From: Streptomyces sp. Ag109_O5-1
Lineage (GTDB): Bacteria > Actinomycetota > Actinomycetes > Streptomycetales > Streptomycetaceae
Reading direction: 5' to 3'
DNA length: 64,000 nt
NCBI RefSeq assembly: GCF_003814875.1
Contig: NZ_RKQF01000001.1
Coordinates: 3,286,001-3,350,000 of the forward strand
Position numbers and translations under genes: made by a program. The notes beneath the pieces are model-generated. The model was not told where the DNA came from. It worked only from the letters and a program-made list of their open reading frames with translations, and ran no database searches. Shown piece by piece: positions 7,958 to 16,210 of this stretch (the first letter of the stretch is position 1; each line of letters starts with the position of its first letter).

Positions 7958-8200
7958 TCAGCCCTGCCGGTAGGCACGGATCTCCTCCAGCCGGTCGAGC
8001 AGTTCGTCCTCGCGCCGGTCGAACGTCTCCTCGTCGATGTCCCCTGCCAGGAGGAGACGTTCGAGCTCGGCGAGTTCGCGGTGCACCGGTGCTGGGTCGT
8101 AGTACTGGTTCTCGGCTTCCTCCCGGACCCGCTCCACGACCCATACGACGCCGCGCACGGGGGCCAGGGGGAGGGTGACGAGCTGGGTGAACAGGCCCAT
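7958..8200 (-). CDS. gvpG: Gas vesicle protein GvpG
   Basis: An 80-residue GvpG homologue. It opens with the family start MGLFTQLVTLPLAPVRGVVWV and has the acidic helical ELERLLLAGDIDEETFDRREDELLDRLEE. The RBS is AAGGAG before the ATG. It sits 10 bp after gvpF and 39 bp before gvpJ. GvpG is a small accessory protein thought to act in nucleation. Confidence 0.9.
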   Translation of the reverse strand: MGLFTQLVTLPLAPVRGVVWVVERVREEAENQYYDPAPVHRELAELERLLLAGDIDEETFDRREDELLDRLEEIRAYRQG

Positions 8201-8210
8201 GAGAACTCCT

Positions 8211-8924
8211 TCAGACGAAGCTGTAGGGGGGCAGGGGGCCGTTGAGCCGGAAGACGACGTCGTCGCCCATCTGATGGGCGACGCTCAACTCCGTGGTGAG
8301 GAACGACTCTTCCCGGTCCTCGGTCACCAGGAACGACACGTTGAGGAAGTCCGAACCCGTCGGCTGGGACGATTCAAGCGTCCGGGCGAAGGGACGCAGT
8401 GCTTCGACCACACCCGCCGCCAGCGCCTCCTGCCGTGCCTGTACCTCCTGGGCGACCAGTTCACCGAGCCGCAGCGACGCGTCGGGGGCGGCGGTGCCGC
8501 CGCGGATCTCGGCATTGAGCTCTCGTGCCACGTCCGACTCCCGCAGGATCTGCCGCAGCAGCGCGTCCTCGTCCTGCGACGCCTTGAGGTGGTACTCGCT
8601 GCACCCCTCCAGCGCCTGAAGCCGGTCCGTGTAGTCCGCGGCATTCTGCTCCAGGGCCGCCAGGACGGCCTCGTCGTTCTCGGCGATGAGACCGAACCGC
8701 ATGGGGAGCACGGTGCCGTCGGCCATGAGGCGCTCCTGTACCTCCTGGTGTGCGATGACGTCGCGGCGCTTGGGGCGCAGATCCTCCGGCGCGTCGCTGA
8801 CCACAGCACACAGCGGTCCGGCCGTCACCGTCCGCAGGCCCGCCGGGGGTTCACCGACGCCGATGAGACCGTCGAGGCGGAGCGGATGCTGCTTGCCGGT
8901 GATGGAGTAGATGTATACGGCCAT
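8211..8924 (-). CDS. gvpF: Gas vesicle protein GvpF (GvpL/F family)
   Basis: A 237-residue GvpF. It starts with MAVYIYSITG, has the conserved VLPMRFGLIAENDEAVLAALEQN segment in the middle and the terminal GPLPPYSFV signature. It is a paralogue of gvpL in the same operon. GvpF binds GvpA and is thought to chaperone shell addition. The ATG is preceded by GAAGGAATGAGCC. Confidence 0.93.
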   Translation of the reverse strand: MAVYIYSITGKQHPLRLDGLIGVGEPPAGLRTVTAGPLCAVVSDAPEDLRPKRRDVIAHQEVQERLMADGTVLPMRFGLIAENDEAVLAALEQNAADYTDRLQALEGCSEYHLKASQDEDALLRQILRESDVARELNAEIRGGTAAPDASLRLGELVAQEVQARQEALAAGVVEALRPFARTLESSQPTGSDFLNVSFLVTEDREESFLTTELSVAHQMGDDVVFRLNGPLPPYSFV

Positions 8925-8951
8925 GGCTCATTCCTTCTCGCGCGGCGAGCC

Positions 8952-9434
8952 TCATTCGCGCTCGCGTCGGGAGGTGCGCCGAACCGGCCGCCGTCGCCTC
9001 TCCACGGGTTCCCTTTCCTTGCCCTCGTCTTCTTCATCGGGCTCTTCTTCTTCGGCTTCTTCGGCGTCGTCACGGCCGGTGATCCCCTTGAGGGAATCGG
9101 TGACCGCTTCCGCCGCGCCGGTGAGCGCCCCCTTGGATTTGCCTTTGGCTCCGCTCTCGACCGTGTCTCCGACGATGTCGGTCAGCTGGGCGGGTGCCTT
9201 CCTCCCGGATTCGAGGTCAAGGCGGTTGCACGCCTCGGCGAAACGCAGATAGGTGTCGACGCTGGCCACGACGATGCGAGCGTCGATCTTGAGGATTTCG
9301 ATCCCCACCAGCGACACGCGGACGAACACGTCGATGACAAGCCCGCGGTCGAGAATGAGTTCCAGGACGTCGTAGAGGCTGCTGGTCCCGCCACCGCGAG
9401 CGACACCGCCTCCACTTTGCGGCACCACTGTCAT
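8952..9434 (-). CDS. gvpA: Gas vesicle shell protein GvpA
   Basis: The main shell protein, 160 residues from the chosen ATG. A GTG five codons upstream is rejected because AAGGGAGG stands just before the ATG. The core is [54 protein letters not shown], which forms the hydrophobic ribs of the vesicle wall. After about residue 75 comes an unusually long acidic then basic tail ([16 protein letters not shown] followed by RRRRP). Such tailed GvpA proteins are characteristic of actinomycetes. Confidence 0.93.
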   Translation of the reverse strand: MTVVPQSGGGVARGGGTSSLYDVLELILDRGLVIDVFVRVSLVGIEILKIDARIVVASVDTYLRFAEACNRLDLESGRKAPAQLTDIVGDTVESGAKGKSKGALTGAAEAVTDSLKGITGRDDAEEAEEEEPDEEDEGKEREPVERRRRPVRRTSRRERE

Positions 9435-9464
9435 GGTGCCTCCCTTCACACCGGCTGCGCTGCC

Positions 9465-9815
9465 TCAGCCCCGCCGGTCGATTTGGCCACGCGTATAGCG
9501 GCGCTTCCGTTCGTATCCCACCAGATCGCCTTCCTCGTCGAGCGTCACTCGATAGGTGGCCATCACGCTGGTGGTTTCGGGGACGCGCTCCAATTCGAGT
9601 ACCTCGACATCGGCTTCCCAACCGGTTTCGGTCGGTTTCACTGCCGAGACGGACTCGGGGGCACGGCCGAGCAACTCCTGGAGTTGTCCGACGGCGGAGC
9701 GTATGGCCCAGCCGACGTTGCCCTTGCCGGAGCGGCGACGGGAACCGCTCGTGCCATCCCCGTCGGAGCCGCGGCTCCGAGCGCTGGATCGCCTCCGGGG
9801 TTCTGGTGCGACCAT
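9465..9815 (-). CDS. gvpO: Gas vesicle protein GvpO
   Basis: A 116-residue GvpO homologue. A basic disordered start (to about 35) precedes the family domain: VGWAIRSAVGQLQELLGRAPESVSAV, GWEADVEVLELERVPETTSVMATYRVTLDEEGDLVGYERKRRY. The internal ATG is chosen because GGAGAGATC lies directly upstream; the ATG ten codons earlier has no RBS. It is the first gene of the operon, with an AT-rich promoter region before it. Confidence 0.9.
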   Translation of the reverse strand: MVAPEPRRRSSARSRGSDGDGTSGSRRRSGKGNVGWAIRSAVGQLQELLGRAPESVSAVKPTETGWEADVEVLELERVPETTSVMATYRVTLDEEGDLVGYERKRRYTRGQIDRRG

Positions 9816-10068
9816 GATCTCTCCGATGGTCGGAGCGGGCGCCATATTCCATCCATCAACCCTATAATTTCATCACATAGGGATACATATCGCCCTAGCG
9901 TGGATGGCTTCGCGGGGACCTGTCCGGTGGTTGCATGGTGTGTCTGCGCCACAGCGGGCAGTGAGGCACGGTAAGCGTGCGATCCGCTTTCTCCATCACG
10001 GTTTCGGGACCGGGGCGTTGGTCCGGACGCGGGCGTTTCCATCTGCCCTTTGTGAAGGGAACCGGCTC
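9816..10068. promoter_or_regulatory. Divergent gvpO / gvpY promoter region
   Basis: This 250-bp gap separates the minus-strand gvp operon from the plus-strand gvpY-gvpZ pair. Its central part (about 9850-9900) is clearly AT-rich (TATAATTTCATCACATAGG), which is rare in this window and marks the promoters. I cannot assign a sigma class with confidence. Confidence 0.5.
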
Positions 10069-10902
10069 ATGAACGACACGACCAAGGTCGGCCTCGCCGC
10101 CGCCGTCGCAGCGGGCTATGTGCTCGGACGTACGAAGAAGGCACGCCTTGCCTTCACCGTGGCAACTTACCTTGCCGGCCGCCGCTTTGGTCTCGACCCT
10201 CAGCAGCTGCTGACGACCGGACTCCGCAAGATCGGTGAAGTGCCGGGGGTCGCCGAGTTGAACGAGCAGGTGCGCGGCGAACTGCTGGGCGCCGGCCGCC
10301 AAGCCCTGGCAGCCGCTGCCGATCGCCGCCTCTCCGACCTCGCCGACTCGCTCCACGAGCGGACGCTGCGCATCGGTCAGGAGAAGGACGAAGAGGACGA
10401 GGACGAATACGAGGAGGACGAGGGGGAGCCGGAGGAGGGCGAGGGGCGTTACGAGGAGGAAGAGGAAGCGGAAGAGGGTGAGGACGAAGAGCCGGAGGGA
10501 GAACTGGAGGAAGAGCCCGAGGAGGAGGAGCCCGAAGAGGAAGAAGCCGAGGAAGAGGCCGAGGAGGAACCGCCGCAGCGTCGCCGCCGGCGGACGGGAA
10601 TCGCGGCGAGGAAGCGCCCGGACGAACCCGCCCCCCGTAAGGCGGCCGCCAAGAGGGCTGCTCCTGCAAGGAAGGCGGCCCGGGCGAAGAAGACCGCGGC
10701 ACACAGGCCCCCCGCCAAGAAGGCGGCGCCGGCGAAGCAGACTGCGAAGAAGGCTCCGCGTCCCGCCAAGAAGGCCGCTGCGAAGAGGCCCGCTGCCAAG
10801 AAGACTCCGACGAAGAGGACGGCCGCGAAGAAGGCCCCGGCCAGGAAGACGGCCCCGGCGAAGAAGACCGCTGCCAAGAAGACGACCGCGCGGCGGAGGT
10901 AG
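10069..10902 (+). CDS. gvpY: GvpY-like protein, acidic and histone-like tails
   Basis: A 277-residue protein in three parts. Residues 1-105 are a folded, partly hydrophobic region (VGLAAAVAAGYVLGRTKKARLAF, then GVAELNEQVRGELLGAGRQAL). Residues about 107-170 are almost entirely Glu/Asp. The rest is a Lys/Ala/Pro repeat region (AAKKAPARKTAPAKKTAAKK) like histone H1 tails. The start is the ATG after GTGAAGGGAACC. It corresponds to GvpY of Streptomyces gvp operons, but here it is divergent rather than between gvpG and gvpJ. The tail could bind nucleic acid or acidic Gvp tails; that is inference. Confidence 0.7.
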   Translation: MNDTTKVGLAAAVAAGYVLGRTKKARLAFTVATYLAGRRFGLDPQQLLTTGLRKIGEVPGVAELNEQVRGELLGAGRQALAAAADRRLSDLADSLHERTLRIGQEKDEEDEDEYEEDEGEPEEGEGRYEEEEEAEEGEDEEPEGELEEEPEEEEPEEEEAEEEAEEEPPQRRRRRTGIAARKRPDEPAPRKAAAKRAAPARKAARAKKTAAHRPPAKKAAPAKQTAKKAPRPAKKAAAKRPAAKKTPTKRTAAKKAPARKTAPAKKTAAKKTTARRR

Positions 10903-10905
10903 GCC

Positions 10906-11871
10906 ATGGCCAGCAAAGTGCATGACACCAACCACGAAACGAGTTCGGGTCTGGACCTGCTGCGCGAAGAACTCGTCGACTACCTCGGCGCCCAAATGGA
11001 ACATCTCGCCGACAAGGCAGGGGACAAGTTGGGGGATGTCACCGACCAGCTTCTCGACGTGGCCGAGAACGGGGGAACACTCGCCGGCGTCGGCAGCCGG
11101 ATGCTCCAGGGCGACTCCCCGCTGAAGGCATTCGTGGGTCAGAAGGCCAAGAGGCTCAAGGACAACGTGATGGGCAAGGTCAAAGGCATTTTCGGCGGAG
11201 GAGGTGGTGGCAAGGCCGGCAGCACCAAGGTCATGAACATCGTCGAAGTGCTGGACGTGGGTGTCCCGATCCGCACGGCGTACAACTACTGGACCCAGTA
11301 CGAGGAGTTCAGCGGCTTCACCAAAGGCGTACGCAGTGTGTCCAAGAACGACGAGGTCGCCAGCACCTGGAAGGTGAAGGTCGGTCCGTCGACTCGGGGC
11401 TGGAAGGCGTCAGTTGAGGAGCAGGTGCCGGACGAGCGCATCGTATGGAGCTCCGAGGGCGCGAAAGGCACCACTCACGGGTGTGTCAGCTTCCACGAAC
11501 TCACGCCCACCCTGACGCGCATCGTGCTCGTCGTCGAGTACTACCCCTCGGGCTTCTTCGAGAAGACCGGCAACCTGTGGCGCGCCCAAGGCCGCCGTCT
11601 GCGGCTGGACTTCAAGAACTTCCAGCGCTACGTCACATTCGCCGACGAGGAAGTCGAGGGCTGGCGCGGAGAGATCCGCGACGGCGAGGTCGTCCGCAGC
11701 CACGAGGAGGCACTGGAAGAGGAGGAAGCGGCAGGGGAGGGCGAGGAGCAGGAGGAGTACGAAGAAGACGACGAGGCGTCCGACGACCAAGAAGCGGAAG
11801 AAGGAGAGGAGTACGAGGAAGAGGAGCCGGAGGACGAGTACGACGAGGAGGCCGACGGGAACGAGCGCTGA
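10906..11871 (+). CDS. gvpZ: GvpZ-like SRPBCC-domain protein
   Basis: A 321-residue protein starting 3 bp after gvpY. Residues 1-100 are helical (LLREELVDYLGAQMEHLADKAGDKLGDVTDQLLDVAENGGTL). Residues 105-250 form an SRPBCC/polyketide cyclase-like domain (NIVEVLDVGVPIRTAYNYWTQYEEFSGFTKGV, WKASVEEQVPDERIVWSSEG). The last 70 residues are strongly acidic. It matches GvpZ of Streptomyces gas vesicle operons. The acidic tail complements the basic tails of GvpY and GvpA, which suggests electrostatic pairing. Confidence 0.75.
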   Translation: MASKVHDTNHETSSGLDLLREELVDYLGAQMEHLADKAGDKLGDVTDQLLDVAENGGTLAGVGSRMLQGDSPLKAFVGQKAKRLKDNVMGKVKGIFGGGGGGKAGSTKVMNIVEVLDVGVPIRTAYNYWTQYEEFSGFTKGVRSVSKNDEVASTWKVKVGPSTRGWKASVEEQVPDERIVWSSEGAKGTTHGCVSFHELTPTLTRIVLVVEYYPSGFFEKTGNLWRAQGRRLRLDFKNFQRYVTFADEEVEGWRGEIRDGEVVRSHEEALEEEEAAGEGEEQEEYEEDDEASDDQEAEEGEEYEEEEPEDEYDEEADGNER

Positions 11872-12104
11872 CGCGGCACACCAGGACTTGTGCTGCCAGG
11901 CGATCGCCTCCGCGGCCGCCCACCCCGGCGCAGGACACGCTCCACCCGGCATCCGCCGGCAGACTGGCCGCCACCAGCCCATTGGGCCCGGCGCCGATCA
12001 CCACCGCGCCAGGCATGGGGCCTGGCGCGGTCCTGCTCGACGGGATCCTGTTCCACGAGGGGGCGCCGAGGAAAACGGCGGCAGGTCGTCGGGCGGGCTT
12101 CTCC

Positions 12105-12584
12105 TCAGGTGGTCAGCAGGCGGTTGAAGAACGAGCGGTAGTGGCGAAGGGCTGTACGCAGGGCTTCGGTGTCGGCGTGCCCGCCTTGGTTCCACTGAAC
12201 TTCGAGTTCCTTCTTGTGCTCGTCGAACGTCGTGGCAAGCGTCTGCATGACGTTGGCGACCAGGCTGTCCGCGGCCTGCACTGCGTTGCGAGGGTCGTCG
12301 ACGAAGGCGGTCTGGATCTTCTCCCAGCGTTTGCGCAAGTCCTCCTCGTCCTGGGTCGTCAGCAGTTGCGGCATCTCGTCGGCGTCGCCGGTCCGTGGTT
12401 CCGTCACCGGGGTGTCCGTGTCGTTGGCCGCGACGTCGTTCAGGTCGGTCTTCTCGTCGCTCTCGCCGGGGGAGACCGGGGGCGGCGAGGTGCTGTCCGG
12501 TGCTGCGTCGGTTTCGCGAGGCCGCACGAGGTCCTCGGTGGACAGCCCGGTGTCGGCCGTGTGCGGTGTTTCGTTGCGTTGCAT
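12105..12584 (-). CDS. Hypothetical protein, paralogue of next gene
   Basis: A 159-residue protein. Residues 1-75 are disordered and acidic. Residues 80-159 form a helical domain: EDLRKRWEKIQTAFVDDPRNAVQAADSLVANVMQTL, then EALRTALRHYRSFFNRLLT. The same pattern occurs in the gene at 12623-13180, so the two are paralogues. Proteins of this kind occur near Streptomyces stress genes. I cannot assign a function. It lacks the membrane helix of its paralogue. Confidence 0.75.
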   Translation of the reverse strand: MQRNETPHTADTGLSTEDLVRPRETDAAPDSTSPPPVSPGESDEKTDLNDVAANDTDTPVTEPRTGDADEMPQLLTTQDEEDLRKRWEKIQTAFVDDPRNAVQAADSLVANVMQTLATTFDEHKKELEVQWNQGGHADTEALRTALRHYRSFFNRLLTT

Positions 12585-12622
12585 GTCAACTCCGTGTCCG
12601 TCGGTTCCTGTCCGCTCGGGTG

Positions 12623-13180
12623 TCAGGCCGTGGCGTGGGGGGTCTGGCCGCCGTCGAGGAGAAGTTCGTCGAACAGCGACCGGTAGTGCACCATGGCGCT
12701 GCGCAGCTGTTCGGTGGTGGCCTTGTGGCCTGTGCTCAACAGGTCGATCTCGTGTGCGGTCCGGTAGTGCTCGAGGGTGCGGCCGTGTTCCACGGAGAGA
12801 TCCTTGAGCTGCTGGTCGTAACTCCCGGTGGGATAGCCTCGCGCCTGCATCAGTGACGTCACCAGCCGGTCCGCGTCGTGCACAGCGTCCTCGGGCCGGT
12901 CCACGAACTCGTTCTGTACGTCGTCCCAGTCCCGGGTGTAGCGCTCCCGGAGTCCGTCGGGCAAAGGCTTGATGTCAAGCTTGTCATGGCGTTTCTCGCG
13001 CGTGCTGAGCTCGCGCTCGGCGGCGAGTCTGCTGTCGGCATCGTCGACCGTCCGTTCGTACTCCGGGCCGAACCGCTCACGCAGAGCCCTGCGTCGCCGG
13101 AAGAAAGTCAGGGCCAGCGCGATCAGCACGACGACCACCACGACGGCAATGACGATCGCGAGAAGCATGCCGGTAGACAT
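12623..13180 (-). CDS. Membrane-anchored hypothetical stress protein
   Basis: A 185-residue protein with an N-terminal membrane helix (about 4-27, MLLAIVIAVVVVVVLIALAL) then a basic stop-transfer segment. The cytoplasmic helical domain has RYTRDWDDVQNEFVDRPEDAVHDADRLVTSLM and TEQLRSAMVHYRSLFDELLL. The start is the ATG eight bases after AAAGGAGGT. It is the membrane-bound sister of the downstream gene 39 bp away, so the two probably act together. Confidence 0.8.
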   Translation of the reverse strand: MSTGMLLAIVIAVVVVVVLIALALTFFRRRRALRERFGPEYERTVDDADSRLAAERELSTREKRHDKLDIKPLPDGLRERYTRDWDDVQNEFVDRPEDAVHDADRLVTSLMQARGYPTGSYDQQLKDLSVEHGRTLEHYRTAHEIDLLSTGHKATTEQLRSAMVHYRSLFDELLLDGGQTPHATA

Positions 13181-13537
13181 CGGACCGACCTCCTTTCCGA
13201 ATTGATCGATATCGCGCCGGGTACCCGTTTCACCTTGAATATCCCAAGGCGTGCAGAAATTTCGGCGACCGGCGGCCCAGGGCCCGGCGGGGCGCGCGTG
13301 GGCCGGACAGGCCGAGGTCGGCATGCCTCCAAGGCGGTCCGTCCGGACGACGTTTGACCCGACTGCGCGGGGTCACTCGCATGGCGGGCCGCGAGTCGGC
13401 CACCGAAGCCGACACCGACCTGACTGTCCGATGGGCGGCGCATGCCGGCAGGAGTACGGCGCCACTGCGGGCCGGCGCTCCGGTGAAGAGCCCCGCCCGG
13501 CCGGGAAGCGGGCGACGAGACCACCCGCGCCGCATAG
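13181..13537. other. Intergenic, no gene seen (357 bp)
   Basis: No frame combines codon bias, a start and an RBS. The first 60 bases contain the promoter of the upstream minus-strand pair (AT-richer: gaattgatcgatatcg). The rest grades into the catalase relic. Confidence 0.4.
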
Positions 13538-13720
13538 ACGACTGGGGGCAGCACAGCCCGGCACCTCGAACACGCCTTCACGTACCGGTCGAACATCAAC
13601 GAAGTCATCGGCGAGCGCATCGCCGACGGCGTGCAAGCGAAGTCCGACGAAAAGGATCCGAAGGCGGTAGAGCGGGAACGGGGTAACCCCGCACGCCGCG
13701 CCGTACAGCACAAGGCATAG
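13538..13720 (+). pseudogene. Relic of a catalase C terminus
   Basis: Only about 60 codons remain, opening directly after an in-frame TAG with no start codon. The segment LEHAFTYRSNINEVIGERIADG, followed by EKDPKAVERERGNPARRA, resembles the C-terminal tail of actinobacterial monofunctional catalases. The heme domain is entirely absent. Recognition is from memory of the family pattern, so a homology search is needed to confirm it. Confidence 0.5.
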
Positions 13721-13787
13721 GCCCGCTCAACCGCGTCCACGTCTGAGCGACACAGCCTTCGACCCAAACCCCGAGAGAGGGAATCTC

Positions 13788-13952
13788 ATGAACACCCCTG
13801 GTGACAAAGAAGCGCCTCTGAAAGACGACGAGACGCGACAACGGTCCGCGGAGCAGCGGAACGTCACCGCGCCCACACCGCGAGATGCCCGGGACAAGGC
13901 CAAGGCCAAGGAGGGAGACGAGCGCGAGGTCCCGACCGAAGACACCTCTTGA
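13788..13952 (+). CDS. Small charged hypothetical protein
   Basis: A 54-residue, highly charged and disordered protein (Asp/Glu/Lys/Arg/Ala; RDKAKAKEGDEREVPTEDTS at the end). The ATG has GAGAGAGGG nine bases upstream. Similar tiny hydrophilic genes accompany CsbD-like genes in Streptomyces stress regions. Function unknown. Confidence 0.55.
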   Translation: MNTPGDKEAPLKDDETRQRSAEQRNVTAPTPRDARDKAKAKEGDEREVPTEDTS

Positions 13953-14100
13953 CCGCCGGTTGCCGCTTCTAGGGCACCCGCGTTCTCGGCTACGCGGAAC
14001 GGCATGACGGAAAGGCCGTCGGCATACGGAGGCTTTCCCGTTTGCCCGCGCCTTTGGGGCCGGCCGTCACCAGAACCCGCCGCCGGCGCCCCCTGTGTCC

Positions 14101-14247
14101 GTCGCGGCCGTGTCCATCAGGGCCGCGTTCTTGATCCTCCACGGCCGCAGGTCCGACCTGCGCGCCGGCTACGGAATGACCATGGAGGACGTCGATCCGG
14201 GCCTCGGCCCGCTCGGAGCGCTTCTCGCACCTGTTCGTCCAGACTGA
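14101..14247 (+). pseudogene. Relic of a second gvpK
   Basis: The plus-strand frame ending in TGA at 14245-14247 encodes LHGRRSDLRAGYGMTMEDVD and then GLGPLGALLAP. This aligns residue by residue with the C terminus of the intact GvpK at 6049-6459 (LHDRMSDLCAQYGLTMEDLN, LGPLGTLLPP). No GvpK homology is visible upstream and there is no usable start. It implies an earlier second gas vesicle locus or an internal duplication that decayed. Confidence 0.75.
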
Positions 14248-14336
14248 CTGCTTTCCCCCACCCCGTTTTACTGCCCGACAGGGGGTACTCGGGATGAGTA
14301 CACGATTTCCCCACGGACCCAGGAGAGTGAACGAAA

Positions 14337-14510
14337 ATGGCCGCAGGGCAAAAGGCAAAGGGCAAGATCGAAGAGACCACGGGAAAGACCAAGGAGGCGG
14401 TCGGCCGTACCGTCGGCAACGAGCGGATGATGGCCGAAGGGCAGGCCAAGAAATCGAAGGGTGCGGCCCGTCAGGCCAAGGAGAAGACAAAGGACGTTTT
14501 CAAGCACTGA
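14337..14510 (+). CDS. CsbD-like stress protein
   Basis: A 57-residue CsbD-family protein: GQKAKGKIEETTGKTKEAVG, then NERMMAEGQAKKSKGAARQAKEKTKD. It is very rich in Lys, Ala, Gly and Glu, as the family is. The ATG follows AGGAGAGTGAACGAAA. CsbD proteins are abundant general-stress products often under SigB-type control, which fits the sigma factor at the left edge. Molecular role unknown. Confidence 0.85.
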   Translation: MAAGQKAKGKIEETTGKTKEAVGRTVGNERMMAEGQAKKSKGAARQAKEKTKDVFKH

Positions 14511-14533
14511 CAGGGCAGATGCTGAGCGGGATC

Positions 14534-14894
14534 TCATCCCGGGGATCCCGCTCCTTTGTGCCATCGAGCCTCGGCCCGGTCCGCGCGGAGGCTTGCCAAG
14601 CGGCGCAACACCTCGTCGGGGTCGCCAAGTTCGCCGTGCAGGCGGCGGGCCCGGTCGACGAGGAGCGGCCAGCCGCCGGTCAGTTCGTGGAGACGGTCCA
14701 AGCGGTCCCCCGTGTGGAACATGTTGACGCGCTGGGCCCAGCCGCGCAGGCTGCGGCGGTCGTGGCCGCGCAGCACCACCGGAGCGGCCGACGTGGGTTC
14801 GGTCCCCGTCAACAGTGTGCGCCGCAGGGCCAACTGGGTGGGGTCGGTGACGAGGACGACCGCGCGGGTGATCCCCGGCCGCGGGCGGTCGTGA
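14534..14894 (-). pseudogene. ATPase-domain fragment
   Basis: The minus strand reads VVLVTDPTQLALRRTLLTG, then LRGHDRRSLRGWAQRVNMFH and LHELTGGWPLLVDRARRL. The TGGWPLLV pattern is typical of the post-Walker region of STAND/AAA ATPases. No Walker A or B motif, start codon or RBS is present, so I read it as the remains of a longer gene. The exact family is uncertain. Confidence 0.4.
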
Positions 14895-14941
14895 GGGTCT
14901 GAGTCAGCGTCGTCGTGCCACACTGGTCCGTCAACGGGACC

Positions 14942-15009
14942 TCCGGCGGCGGTGTGTCGAGGCGGCGGGCCGGGAGAACGGGACGGGGCCTCGACACACC
15001 GCCGCCGGA
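14942..15009. repeat. Perfect 21-bp inverted repeat, 26-bp loop
   Basis: Bases 14942-14962 (beginning TCCGGCGGCGGTG) are the exact reverse complement of 14989-15009. A transcript would form a very stable 21-bp stem with a 26-base loop. No U-tract follows. It could be a terminator of a lost operon, a structured RNA or a mobile-element end. It lies between gene relics, so none of these is favoured strongly. Confidence 0.8.
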
Positions 15010-15316
15010 TGCTTGACAAGCGGCAACTTCACATAACTTTCCGGCATTGAACCGCGAAGTCACCCGCTGACCGACGATCTTCGCCTGAGTCATCCGCCGC
15101 GACCAGTACGAGCATCCCCCACATCACTGACACCAGGTCCATGACCTGCAACTTCACGATGTACTGTGCTCAACAGTGCGGCGGATGCCCGTCCTTGTCC
15201 GGTGGGCAGGGGCAGACACTGCCGGACGGCTCCCTCCGGGTCCCGGACCGTCCCGCCGCCGGCCGCGGCAGGAAGCGCGCACCGTGTGAGGCGGCTCCGA
15301 CGTGACGGGACGGCGG
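15010..15316. other. No gene seen (307 bp)
   Basis: Frames here lack start/RBS combinations and steady codon bias. A TTGACA followed by AT-rich sequence (CACATAACTTT) stands at its left end beside the long inverted repeat and may be a relic promoter. Confidence 0.4.
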
Positions 15317-16210
15317 CTACGAGGAGGCTTGCGCAGGCGGGCCGGTGAGGTGGGTACGGGCCGACCGCCGGAATGCCGCGAGCAACCGGTTGGGGTCGGT
15401 TGCGCGGGTGGCCAGCACGACGCAACCGGGATCGACGCCGCGCAGGGGGACCGTGGTGATGTCGGGTCGTAGGCGGGCACTGGCCGGCATGATGGCCACC
15501 GCCTGTCCCGAAGCGACGAATTCCAGCTTGTCCTCGGCCACTTGGGCCAGCGGCCCGCCGGGCGCGGGGCGTCCGTCGGGGCGAGGATCGATGCGCCAGT
15601 AGGCGTTCCATGCCGGGTCGGGTACCCGCGGCAGGGGCTCGTCGGCGATGTCGTCGAGTGTGACCGATTCCCTGCCGGCCAGGAAGTGGCCGAGTGGGAC
15701 CGCCAACACGCGGGCCTCGTCGTACAAGGTGGTGACCGTCAGGCCGTCGGTGGTCAGTGGCAGCCGGGTGACCACAGCGTCGACACGGTGATCGAGCAGA
15801 GCCTCGCGTGGGGTGTCCCAGCTGAGGTACGAGGTGTGGATGTCAGCGTCCGGGTGATGCCGGCGCATGTGGCGTACGGCTGCGGTGATGAGCAGGTCCG
15901 CGGTGTAGCCGATGGTGATGCGTTGCGGTTGTGCCGCTGTGCGGGCAGCGGCCGCTGCCTGGGCGGCCGAGCGGAGCAACGCCCTGGCGCGGGGCAGGAA
16001 CGCCTCGCCCGCTTCGGTGAGTCGGCTGCCCCGGGCGGTTCGGTGGAGCAGCCGGGCGCCGACCTGCGTCTCCAGTTTGCTGATCTGCCGGCTCAGGGAG
16101 GGCTGTGTGATGCGCAACTGCTCGGCGGCGCTGACGAACCGCCGGTGTTCCGCGAGCACGGTGAAGTACCGCACCAGGCGCAGGTCGAGGTCCGCCGACG
16201 GTTTGGGCAC
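15317..16210 (-). CDS. LysR-family transcriptional regulator
   Basis: A 297-residue LysR regulator. The winged helix-turn-helix spans about 10-70 (LRLVRYFTVLAEHRRFVSAAEQLRITQPSLSRQISKLETQVGARLLHR). The ligand-binding domain follows (RITIGYTADLLITAAVRHMRRHHPDADI, then VVTRLPL). The GTG start keeps the usual short N terminus. It diverges from an SDR gene with a 255-bp gap, the classic LysR-target arrangement, so it probably controls that gene. Confidence 0.92.
   Translation of the reverse strand: MPKPSADLDLRLVRYFTVLAEHRRFVSAAEQLRITQPSLSRQISKLETQVGARLLHRTARGSRLTEAGEAFLPRARALLRSAAQAAAAARTAAQPQRITIGYTADLLITAAVRHMRRHHPDADIHTSYLSWDTPREALLDHRVDAVVTRLPLTTDGLTVTTLYDEARVLAVPLGHFLAGRESVTLDDIADEPLPRVPDPAWNAYWRIDPRPDGRPAPGGPLAQVAEDKLEFVASGQAVAIMPASARLRPDITTVPLRGVDPGCVVLATRATDPNRLLAAFRRSARTHLTGPPAQASS

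Noticed and set aside
10380..10900. Repetitive Glu and Lys/Ala/Pro codon tracts considered as a DNA repeat array
   Set aside because: The repetition follows codons of the GvpY-like protein and the units are irregular; it is protein low complexity, not a CRISPR or satellite.
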